Below, in pieces: positions 57,287 to 64,000 of a stretch of 64,000 nucleotides of DNA (positions within the stretch are counted from its first letter, which is position 1; every line of letters starts with the position of its first letter). Both the position numbers and the translations under genes were made by a program. Source of the DNA: Actinoplanes nipponensis (lineage in GTDB: Bacteria; Actinomycetota; Actinomycetes; Mycobacteriales; Micromonosporaceae); assembly GCF_016862275.1 (NCBI RefSeq), contig NZ_BOMQ01000043.1, positions 85,304 to 149,303 of the forward strand, written 5' to 3'. Below the pieces are notes generated by a model that did not search any database, was not told where the DNA came from, and saw only the letters and a program-made list of their open reading frames with translations.

Positions 57287-58028
57287 GGGTATCGACGGCT
57301 TGCCGGCGGCACAGCCGCCGAACCGCCGCCATAGGATTGAGGGGTGGCGCCACAGTGGTCAATGCCGACGACAGAGTTTTACCAGAGCGCAATGAGTGTT
57401 TCGGCGCGTAACATGGCCGACGCAACGCCGTAAACCGGCGCTGAGCTGGCCTTGGCCGCCGATAAAGTTCGTTTGGACGGGTCCCGGACCGCCCCGGCGA
57501 TATCGCCGGCGGACACAATCTCGCGCGTGACGACACCGCGTGACGGCCGCCGGGCGGCGCCGCGGCGGCCCATCGTCCGCGGGCGCGCCGCCGAGCCGCT
57601 CCCGCCGACAGAAGCGTCCAACGTAAGCCTCTTTCAGGTGATATCGCCGCCGATACCGCCGGCCGGACCGCGGAAAAACCCGGGGAACGGGCCTGAGTAG
57701 ACGCCGGAAAACTACCGCCCGGGGCCGTTCCGGGGCCCGGGCGGCGGCGGCCGACTTGAACTGCCCGCCCGGCCCTGCTAACCCGGCCGATGCCCAGGTG
57801 AAAGACGTCGTCGCCGGCCTGGGCCGAGATCGGGGCCGCTGGCGGACGGGCTGCCGTCAGCCATCGGGATTAGTACGGACGGCGGCGCCGGGCGGTATCG
57901 CCGTCCCGGATACGACGAACGGAAGCCCTATCGCCCTCGCCGCGGCGGCTCCGTCATCTTTGTCCCAGCGCCGGGCCGTCGTACCGGCCCCGGCCGCATC
58001 CCCGGAAGCCGCTCCAGGAGGAACACCC
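57287..58028. other. intergenic stretch without a supported gene
   Basis: Reading frames here are short, lack ribosome binding sites and have weaker codon bias. Several GATATCGCCGGCGG-like short palindromes occur between 57495 and 57665. The part nearest 57290 should hold the betaine operon promoter on the minus strand. Nothing else is recognised. Confidence 0.35.
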
Positions 58029-58259
58029 ATGCGCAGGACGCCCAAGCGTTCGCTCGCCTCGCCCGACTGCGCCGGCAGCGCGATCACGGCGACCCGGGCG
58101 CGCCGGCGTGCCGAGCCCGGACGGAGAAGACCTCTTGTCGATTCTTCTCCGGGCGCTCCCCCGCCCACGCCTCCCGGGCGACGCTGGCCGGTCGTCCGTC
58201 CCGCGCAAGCCGCGGACCTGAGAACCGCTCGACTGTGGGCCGCCGACCGGGAACAGTGA
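58029..58259 (+). CDS. possible 76-residue small protein with strong ribosome binding site
   Basis: ATG 58029 lies 7 bases after a perfect AGGAGG. The first 30 codons have normal G/C third positions and encode a basic Ser/Arg-rich peptide. The later codons (AGA AGA CCT CTT, GAT TCT TCT) are unlike real genes of this genome. It may be a decayed or frameshifted gene, or only a short leader. No family is recognised. Confidence 0.3.
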   Translation: MRRTPKRSLASPDCAGSAITATRARRRAEPGRRRPLVDSSPGAPPPTPPGRRWPVVRPAQAADLRTARLWAADREQ

Positions 58260-58532
58260 CGACCGCCGGTTTGATGTCCCGGCCCCACGGTGCTAGCGGC
58301 CCGTTGTTGCTCCAGCGGCGCGGGCGCCGTCTCCGCCCGGAGCGCGGCGCCGTCATCCTTTCGCGTTCCGGCCTCCTCCGTGCGGGTTAAGCCGGACAGC
58401 CGCTCATGAGCGATTTATGCGCCGGGAACGGCGGACGGATCACCGATCACGGCGGACCCGCTTTTCCGGAAGCGTGGTACCTGCACGAACACGTGATGTC
58501 GGCCCTCGCACCACCGCAGGAGGATGCTCCGT
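58260..58532. other. short non-coding gap
   Basis: No gene, hairpin or promoter stands out apart from the AGGAGG at 58518-58523 belonging to the following mini-ORF. Confidence 0.3.
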
Positions 58533-58613
58533 ATGCGCCAGCTCAGCAGACGGTTCGCCGCCGCTTCGACAGCCGCTGTCCGCGGGTCGCGCGCTGCCGG
58601 GGTGACGCCGTGA
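58533..58613 (+). CDS. possible 26-residue leader peptide, coupled to the next gene
   Basis: ATG 58533 follows AGGAGG by 9 bases. The peptide (MRQLSRRFAAASTAAVRGSR...) ends in a TGA that overlaps the GTG start of the following membrane protein (GTGA). The arrangement suggests translational coupling, since the larger gene has no ribosome binding site of its own. Confidence 0.4.
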   Translation: MRQLSRRFAAASTAAVRGSRAAGVTP

Positions 58614-59320
58614 TCCGCAACGGGCTGACCAGGCGCGCCGAGCTCAGCCGGGGTGACGCCGGAGAACACCCGGACGACGCGACCCGGGCGGAGCCCCCCG
58701 CGCCGGTGGTGCGCCCGCTGCCGCCCGAGAGCCTCGCGGCCGAGCCGTGGGCCGACCGCGACGAACCCGGCCTCGACGACGAGCACCCGGACGACGAGGT
58801 CCGCGACCCGCGGCGGCGCGGCCGGCTGAGCCGGCTCGACGGGCGGACCAGGACGATCCTGGCCGCCGCCGCCATCGCCGCCGCGCTGGTCAACGCCGCC
58901 GCGGTCTGGGCCTACTGGCACATCGCCGGGTCGGAGATCGCCCCGGCCGGCGCCGACGCCTACGTCGAGCTCCACCTGCTCGGCCGGTCGGATCTCGACC
59001 GGCCGCTGACCCCGGGCCGCCGCGGCAACCTGACGGTGACGGTCACCAACGACCACGACTTCCCGATCCGGATCACCGCGGTCCGGGCCGCCCCGGGCAC
59101 CGTCGTGGCCGACGACGAGCACCGGGAGAACGGCTGCCTGGACGGCGGGGTCACGGTCGCGCGGCCGGCGTTCCAGGTGCGGTGGGACGTGGCGCGCAAC
59201 AACGTCGCGGCCTTCACCGTGCCGGACGGGCTGACCATGGCCGCAGCCGCCCAGCCGGCCTGCGCCGGCGCCGCCTTCACCGTTCCGGTGCTGGTCAGCG
59301 GTACGGCGGGGAGCAGCTGA
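58610..59320 (+). CDS. single-pass membrane-anchored protein of unknown function
   Basis: A 236-residue protein from GTG 58610. It has an acidic, Pro-rich cytoplasmic N-terminus, one membrane helix at about 83-103 (ILAAAAIAAALVNAAAVWAYW, split ILAAAAIAAALVNA / AAVWAYW) and an extracellular beta-sandwich-like domain (GRRGNLTVTVTNDHDFPIRITAV split GRRGNLTVTVTN / DHDFPIRITAV) with two cysteines. The fold resembles small camelysin-like or immunoglobulin-like surface domains, but no family is certain. Its 3' end overlaps the convergent 2'-5' RNA ligase-like gene by 26 bases. Confidence 0.7.
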   Translation: MIRNGLTRRAELSRGDAGEHPDDATRAEPPAPVVRPLPPESLAAEPWADRDEPGLDDEHPDDEVRDPRRRGRLSRLDGRTRTILAAAAIAAALVNAAAVWAYWHIAGSEIAPAGADAYVELHLLGRSDLDRPLTPGRRGNLTVTVTNDHDFPIRITAVRAAPGTVVADDEHRENGCLDGGVTVARPAFQVRWDVARNNVAAFTVPDGLTMAAAAQPACAGAAFTVPVLVSGTAGSS

Positions 59321-59795
59321 GCGCGGTCACCACGCGGGTCCCGCTGTCGTAGGTCCGGGCCTGCGCGAAGCTGCCCCGGGCCACCGGCAGATCCCGCAGC
59401 ACGCCGGCGTAGCGGGACTGATCGCGGGTCCGCAGGGCCAGGCTGACGTGCGGCACCCAGCTGCCCGGCGCGTGCTGCGGGTTGCGGTCACCGTCCGGCA
59501 GCGCGTGCCACACCCGGGCGTGCAGGTCACGCAGCGCGTCCGTGGGCACCACCCGCCAGGCGACCGCGCGCTCGAAGAAGATCAGCCCGTCCAGCTCGGC
59601 CTCGACCGGCAGTCCGGCGAGCGCCGTGGTGATTTCGGGCGTCAGCCGCTCCGCCGCCGCCAGGGTGAGATGCGGCCGGTTGGTGGGGTGCTGGTGGGTG
59701 GCCAGGCTGGGCAGACCCGCCGCGTGCAGCCGCTGCCAGACCGAGCGCACGAGCCCGTCGAGGGCCGGATCCACCGTGAGCTCGACCGTGTGCAT
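59295..59795 (-). CDS. 2'-5' RNA ligase / 2H phosphodiesterase family protein
   Basis: A 166-residue protein with the two 2H motifs, RPHLTLAAAE and WVPHVSLAL, in the expected positions. Family members act on 2'-5' or cyclic phosphodiester bonds in RNA or nucleotides. It is monocistronic with ATG 59795. Confidence 0.87.
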   Translation of the reverse strand: MHTVELTVDPALDGLVRSVWQRLHAAGLPSLATHQHPTNRPHLTLAAAERLTPEITTALAGLPVEAELDGLIFFERAVAWRVVPTDALRDLHARVWHALPDGDRNPQHAPGSWVPHVSLALRTRDQSRYAGVLRDLPVARGSFAQARTYDSGTRVVTALSCSPPYR

Positions 59796-59923
59796 ACCGC
59801 CACGGTGTCACGGCGGCGGCGGCGAGTCATCGCCGCCTCCACCGCACCTCGGCGCGCCGCCGATAACAGAGCGTGGGCAGGCGGTACGCCGGGTGAAATA
59901 GTAGCGCCGATGGGCCCGGCGCA

Positions 59924-61204
59924 CTACGTCCGGAGCCGGTCCCGGTAGGGCTGCGTCCGTGGGGCGGCCGGGTGGCGCTCGATCAACGGAACCGGGGGCA
60001 GCGGCGGCAGCGGGCTTCCCGTCACCGTCTCGAAGAGGTGCGCCCGCGCGCGTTCGATCGCCACGTCGTTGAGCTGCTCGTCCCGCGACGCCTTGCCGAT
60101 GCCCTCGGCCATCACCCGGGACGTCGCCTCCGCGTACCGGCGGATGTCCTTGAGGCCCTGCTCGTAACCGATCGCCGCCTCGTGCTCGTGGCCGCGGGCC
60201 TGGCGGGCCTCCTCGCGCTCGTACGCGTTGCCGTGCGAGACGAACTTCAGTCCCACCGCCGCGCAGTCCAGCGCCACCAGCAGCAGGGCGATGCCCAGGT
60301 AGAAGACGCCGATGCCCCAGAAGTCGCTGGTCACCAGGTGCCACATCGCCTTGGTGCGGGCGCCGAAACCCGCGTCCGCCCGGATCGCCGCGGCGTTTAC
60401 CGTACGCTGCTCGGCGATCTTCGCCGTGAGCGCCGCCTCCTCGGCCGCGCGGGCCGTCCGGGCCGCCTTCTGGGTGTCCTGCAACCGCGCGGCCTGGGCG
60501 TCCAGCCGGGCGGCCTGGTCGTCCAGCCCCCGTGACCGCTTGACCAGCGTGTCGCAGTAGCCGCCGGACGGGCAGCCGGCCCGGCGGGTCACGCCGTCGC
60601 CTTCGGAGTCGGCGATCGCCTGCCGGTAGAGCTCCCGGGCGTCGCGGCGCTTCTCGGCGGCCCGGGTGTTGAGCGCCTGCACCGCCCGGTCCTCGGCTGC
60701 GGTCTGCTTCTTCAGCACCGCCAGCCGGGCGTCGTACGCGGCGATCGCCCCGCTGACCTCGACCTCGCTGATCTGCTGGTTGTGCACGTCGTTGAGCCGG
60801 TTGTCGATCTCGCCCTGGTACCGGGCCAGCATCAGCGGCTCGGTGATGATCACGGCGAACAGCAGCGCCAGCCCGATCCGGCCCGCGTACAGGCTGAACG
60901 TGGGGCGGCGCAGCAGGTCCTTCGGGTCGGGCGAGTCCAGGCGCTCGTAATTGATCGCCACCCGGCCCACCACCGCCCGGTCGTACGCCACCACCCCGGT
61001 CGCCACCAGCGGCCCCACCAGCCACTGCCACCAGGGATGGGTGTAGTTGGCGCTGGCGTCGACGAACGCCGCCCCGCCCACCGTCGCGTACGCGAAATAC
61101 AGCACGATGAAGACGCCGATCGCGCTGTAGAGCACCCGGTCGGAGTGGGTCGTCACGCTGTCCGGGTTCACGTTGGCGATCCGGAGCAGCACGCGACGAC
61201 GCAT
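59924..61204 (-). CDS. DUF4407 family membrane protein
   Basis: A 426-residue protein with membrane helices near residues 27-45, 60-80, 110-128 and 305-325, and between the last two a long helical/coiled-coil domain (AVLKKQTAAEDRAVQALNTR, AARLDAQAARLQDTQ) containing a CPSGGYC pair. This is the DUF4407 layout, whose function is unknown. GAGACT 7 bases before ATG 61204 may be a weak leaderless promoter. Confidence 0.85.
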   Translation of the reverse strand: MRRRVLLRIANVNPDSVTTHSDRVLYSAIGVFIVLYFAYATVGGAAFVDASANYTHPWWQWLVGPLVATGVVAYDRAVVGRVAINYERLDSPDPKDLLRRPTFSLYAGRIGLALLFAVIITEPLMLARYQGEIDNRLNDVHNQQISEVEVSGAIAAYDARLAVLKKQTAAEDRAVQALNTRAAEKRRDARELYRQAIADSEGDGVTRRAGCPSGGYCDTLVKRSRGLDDQAARLDAQAARLQDTQKAARTARAAEEAALTAKIAEQRTVNAAAIRADAGFGARTKAMWHLVTSDFWGIGVFYLGIALLLVALDCAAVGLKFVSHGNAYEREEARQARGHEHEAAIGYEQGLKDIRRYAEATSRVMAEGIGKASRDEQLNDVAIERARAHLFETVTGSPLPPLPPVPLIERHPAAPRTQPYRDRLRT

Positions 61205-61211
61205 GCAGCCG

Positions 61212-61217
61212 AGTCTC
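61212..61217 (-). promoter_or_regulatory. weak -10 box for the DUF4407 gene
   Basis: GAGACT on the minus strand, 7 bases from ATG 61204, matches only the A and final T of TANNNT. Confidence 0.25.
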
Positions 61218-61312
61218 GCCCATCACAGCGGCGCGCGCGGCGAAACGGGTGGATCGCGCCGGGCCCCGGGTACAGCCACCGGTACGCATCCCGGACGATC
61301 ACGAGGAGCACC

Positions 61313-62167
61313 ATGGCTTCCGCAGTGCCCGACATCAGCCTGAACGACGGCCGTACCATCCCCCAGCTCGGCTTCGGCGTCTTCCAGGTGCCGCCGGCCG
61401 AGACCCAGGCGGCGGTCGAGACCGCCATCGAGATCGGCTACCGGCACATCGACACCGCACAGATGTACGGCAACGAGCACGGCGTCGGCGCCGCCCTGGC
61501 CGCGTCCGGGCGCAGCCGAGACGAGTTCTTCGTGACCAGCAAGCTCAACAACGGCGCGCACCGGCCGGACGACGCGCGGCGCGAGTTCGACGCCACGCTC
61601 AAGGCCCTGGGCAGCGACTACGTCGACCTGTTCCTGATCCACTGGCCGCTGCCGGGCCGCTACGACGGCGACTTCGTGCAGACCTGGCGCACGCTGGAGG
61701 AGTTCTACCGCGACGGGCGGGCCCGCTCCATCGGCGTCTCCAACTTCACCCAGCACCACCTGGGCCGGCTGTTCGCCGAGAGCACGGTGCGGCCGGCGGT
61801 GAACCAGATCGAGATCCACCCGTACCTGACCAACGACGAGTTGCGCGCCTACAACGGCGAGCACCAGATCGCCAACGAGGCGTACTCGCCGATCGCTCAG
61901 GGCGCGGTGCTCGACGACCCGGCGATCGTGGAAATCGCCCGGCAGGCCGGCAAGACCCCGGCCCAGGTGGTGCTGCGCTGGCACATCCAGCGCGGGGACA
62001 TCGTCTTCCCGAAGTCCAGCACCGCCGAGCGGGTGCGGGAGAACTTCGAGATCTTCGACTTCGCGCTCGACGGCGGCGCGATGGGCACCATCACGGCGCT
62101 GAACCGCGGGGAGCGGGGCCGCACCGGCGCCAACCCGGACACGATGAACTGGGTGCCGGAGAACTGA
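61313..62167 (+). CDS. aldo/keto reductase (2,5-diketo-gluconate reductase type)
   Basis: A 284-residue TIM-barrel NADPH oxidoreductase with all catalytic residues visible: Asp and Tyr in HIDTAQMYGNE, Lys in FVTSKLNN, His in FLIHWPLPG, and the cofactor region IVFPKSSTAERVREN. ATG 61313 has a GAGGAG ribosome binding site. The substrate is unknown. Confidence 0.93.
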   Translation: MASAVPDISLNDGRTIPQLGFGVFQVPPAETQAAVETAIEIGYRHIDTAQMYGNEHGVGAALAASGRSRDEFFVTSKLNNGAHRPDDARREFDATLKALGSDYVDLFLIHWPLPGRYDGDFVQTWRTLEEFYRDGRARSIGVSNFTQHHLGRLFAESTVRPAVNQIEIHPYLTNDELRAYNGEHQIANEAYSPIAQGAVLDDPAIVEIARQAGKTPAQVVLRWHIQRGDIVFPKSSTAERVRENFEIFDFALDGGAMGTITALNRGERGRTGANPDTMNWVPEN

Positions 62168-62176
62168 CCGGCCGGC

Positions 62177-62824
62177 CTACTTGAGCGCCGTCGGCTCGGT
62201 GATGGTCACCCGGACCAGCACCGAGGCGCTCACGGTCTGCTGCTGGGGGTCGATCTCGAGATCCAGGTCGGCCTCCGGCGCGCCACCGAACGCGGCCATC
62301 CGCATCATCGGCTGACCGCCGCCGCCGGCGTTCTCATCGGCGATCTCGACCAGCCGGTCCACCTGCGCGCCGACGGCGTCGGCGTACTCCCGGGCCCGGC
62401 CCAGCGCGTCGGCGATCGCCGCCCGCCGCACGTCCGCGCCCGCCCGGCTGCCCGGCCGCAGCTGCCACCACGGCCCGGAGAGCGACGTCTGCTCCCGGTC
62501 GGCCAGGCGCAGCAGCAGCTCGCCGAGCACCGAGAAGTCGGTGACCGTCACGGTGGTGGTGACGCTGCCGGTGTACGCCGAGATCCGCTCGCCACCCCGC
62601 TTCAGCTCCGGGTGCACCTGCACGCCGCTGGTCTCCCGCCGCTCGATGGCCTCGGGAAAGTCGTCGAGGTGGGTGCGCAGCTCGGCGGCCCGCTCGGTCA
62701 GCCGGGTCAGCGCGGTCTGCCGGTCCTTGTCGCGGGCGGACACAGTCACCGCGAAGACCGCCAGCTCGGGCGGGACCTCGCGGGTCGCTTCGCCGCGGAC
62801 GACGATCATCGGTTGCTCGGCCAT
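62177..62824 (-). CDS. SIMPL (DUF541) domain protein
   Basis: A 215-residue protein of the SIMPL/BP26 fold (VRGEATREVPPELAVFAVTV start, a GVQVHPEL strand, and ALGRAREYADAVGA). It lacks a signal peptide, unlike many relatives. It is convergent with the aldo/keto reductase, 43 bases downstream of the mycosin gene and perhaps co-transcribed with it. The function is unknown. Confidence 0.85.
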   Translation of the reverse strand: MAEQPMIVVRGEATREVPPELAVFAVTVSARDKDRQTALTRLTERAAELRTHLDDFPEAIERRETSGVQVHPELKRGGERISAYTGSVTTTVTVTDFSVLGELLLRLADREQTSLSGPWWQLRPGSRAGADVRRAAIADALGRAREYADAVGAQVDRLVEIADENAGGGGQPMMRMAAFGGAPEADLDLEIDPQQQTVSASVLVRVTITEPTALK

Positions 62825-62867
62825 GCCCCGACGCTATCGGGTACGCCGGCCCGCCGCACGGATCGCC

Positions 62868-63989
62868 TCAGCGGGCGCCCCGGCGTGACCGGGCGACCAG
62901 GACGGCGCCGACGGCGGCGCCGAGCAGCAGCACCACCCCCGCCGCCACGAAGACCAGGGGCGGGACCCCGCCACCGTCGTCATCGGCCGGCACGGCCACG
63001 GGCGCCGGCGCGGGCGCGGTGACCTGCGGTGTGGACGGCTGGACCGTCGTCCGGTCGTTCAGCGCGGCCAGCAGGTCCAGCTGCCCGAAGCCGTAGTAGT
63101 CGTCGCGGCCCCGGTCGCCGCGGTCGATCGCGGTGCCGGTGAGCCGCTGAACCACGTCGGCGGCCCGCAGCTCGGGGTGCCGCGCACGGATCAGCGCCGC
63201 CGCGCCGGCCACGATCGCGGCGGCGGCGCTGGTCCCGGTGCCGGTGACGTACTCGTTCCCCGGCGCGGGCGCGGGGATGTCGACGCCCGGCGCGACCAGA
63301 TCGACCTGCGGCCCGTGGGTGGAGAAGGCGGCGACCTTGTTTCGGCGGTCCACCGCGCCGACCGTGAGCACCTGCGGGTAGGCGCCCGGATACTCCGGCT
63401 CGTTGCCCTTGTCACCGCTGTTGCCCGAGGTGCCCACCAGCACCACGTCCGCGGCGGCGGCCTCGCTCACCGCCGCCCGCAGGTTCTCGCCGTCGTCGAT
63501 CGCGAACGCCAGCACGATCACCTTGGCGCCGTGCCCGGCCGCCCAGCGGATCCCCTGGCCGACGAAGTACGCGTCGTTGGCCGGGGTGATCGGCATGATC
63601 TCGGCCCGCGGCGCGATGCCCAGCACGCCCGCGCCGTCGCCGTGCCCCCGCCCCGCGATGATGCCGGCCATCCCGGTGCCGTGCCCGACGGTGTCGAGGT
63701 TGCCGGCCGGCTTGTTCTGCACCACCTGCCGACCGGCCCCGACGGCGCCGCGCAGATCCTGGTGGCGGGCGTCGACGCCGCTGTCGAGCACGGCGACGAC
63801 GACCCCGGCGCCCTGACTGATCCGCTGCGCCTGCTCGACCCCGAGCGGCTTCCAGAACCACTGCTTGTCCCGGGCCCGGTCGGCCTGCGCCGGGACGGCG
63901 GAACCGAGCACTACGGCGAGCGCCGCCAGAGCGGCCGGGAGACCGCGGGCGGACCGGCCGAGGCGGGCGGCCTTCCCGGCCCGGCTCAC
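62868..63989 (-). CDS. mycosin-type S8 serine protease of type VII secretion
   Basis: A 373-residue subtilase with a signal peptide (LPAALAALAVVLGSAVPAQA), the catalytic triad Asp69 (VAVLDSGVD), His103 (GHGTGMAG), Ser254 (GTGTSAAAA), oxyanion Asn190 (GTSGNSG), a Pro-rich linker and a C-terminal membrane anchor (PLVFVAAGVVLLLGAAVGAV). This is the MycP layout: an extracellular membrane-tethered protease that stabilises ESX machinery. The start codon context CGGTGAGC suggests overlap with an upstream gene beyond 64000, where a type VII locus is likely. Confidence 0.9.
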   Translation of the reverse strand: MSRAGKAARLGRSARGLPAALAALAVVLGSAVPAQADRARDKQWFWKPLGVEQAQRISQGAGVVVAVLDSGVDARHQDLRGAVGAGRQVVQNKPAGNLDTVGHGTGMAGIIAGRGHGDGAGVLGIAPRAEIMPITPANDAYFVGQGIRWAAGHGAKVIVLAFAIDDGENLRAAVSEAAAADVVLVGTSGNSGDKGNEPEYPGAYPQVLTVGAVDRRNKVAAFSTHGPQVDLVAPGVDIPAPAPGNEYVTGTGTSAAAAIVAGAAALIRARHPELRAADVVQRLTGTAIDRGDRGRDDYYGFGQLDLLAALNDRTTVQPSTPQVTAPAPAPVAVPADDDGGGVPPLVFVAAGVVLLLGAAVGAVLVARSRRGAR

Positions 63990-64000
63990 CGGGCCCGGCG

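Noticed and set aside
57452..57700. Plus-strand 82-codon frame in the sparse region
   Set aside because: No ribosome binding site, poor codon bias, no recognisable family.

Overview
The window is very GC-rich, almost fully coding DNA with strong G/C bias at third codon positions. Its marker genes (AdnAB helicase-nuclease, egtABCD, a conservon, a type VII mycosin, leaderless promoters) point to a filamentous actinomycete, most likely Micromonosporaceae (Actinoplanes-like). That assignment is inference from gene content. No rRNA, tRNA, CRISPR array, insertion sequence or prophage was seen.

Layout. 1-1490: two M16 peptidase-family genes. 1648-5349: a tightly overlapping three-gene conflict-type operon, consisting of an EACC1-like adaptor, a caspase fused to a YqgE/AlgH-like domain, and a SIR2 domain fused to a class I aminoacyl-tRNA-synthetase-like domain. 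5410-7000: a ParS/MbcA-like protein convergent with a radical SAM enzyme. 7210-10431: a cysteine-free Rrf2 regulator followed by a sulfonate-type ABC transporter. 10469-13430: two single-pass membrane proteins, PlsC acyltransferase, cold-shock protein and a conserved actinobacterial protein. 13496-21132: adnA-adnB, both enlarged by repetitive linkers. 21170-24312: LacI regulator, two LOG-family genes and a small basic protein. 24316-30669: a lysine region (dapE, dapD, LysG/ArgP-like regulator, LysE exporter) in which a type VII secretion-like cassette sits between dapE and dapD. The cassette holds a small secreted helical protein, a papain-like cysteine peptidase, a small partner and a chagasin-like inhibitor candidate.

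30713-38791: large secreted hydrolase, kinase-like P-loop protein, MerR/sliding-clamp fusion, threonine-aldolase-like enzyme, aldo/keto reductase, ArsR plus SRPBCC pair, methyltransferase. 38853-43100: egtA-egtB-egtC-egtD ergothioneine operon without egtE. 43097-46343: SDR, ECF sigma factor with a SnoaL-like tail, small membrane protein, RidA, methyltransferase. 46340-57264: a four-gene conservon placed between two paralogous glycine-betaine binding-protein genes, with a betaine ABC operon headed by a GMC oxidoreductase. 57265-58532: sparse region with two weak mini-ORFs. 58610-63989: membrane-anchored protein, 2'-5' RNA ligase-like protein, DUF4407 protein, aldo/keto reductase, SIMPL protein and a mycosin that probably belongs to a type VII locus beyond the right edge.

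The genes that work together most clearly are the three-gene caspase/SIR2 system, the sulfonate importer, AdnAB in double-strand-break resection, the lysine cluster with its inserted secretion cassette, ergothioneine synthesis, and conservon signalling next to osmoprotectant uptake. The best candidates for something undescribed are the EACC1-caspase/YqgE-SIR2/synthetase-like operon and the papain-like peptidase next to a chagasin-like inhibitor.
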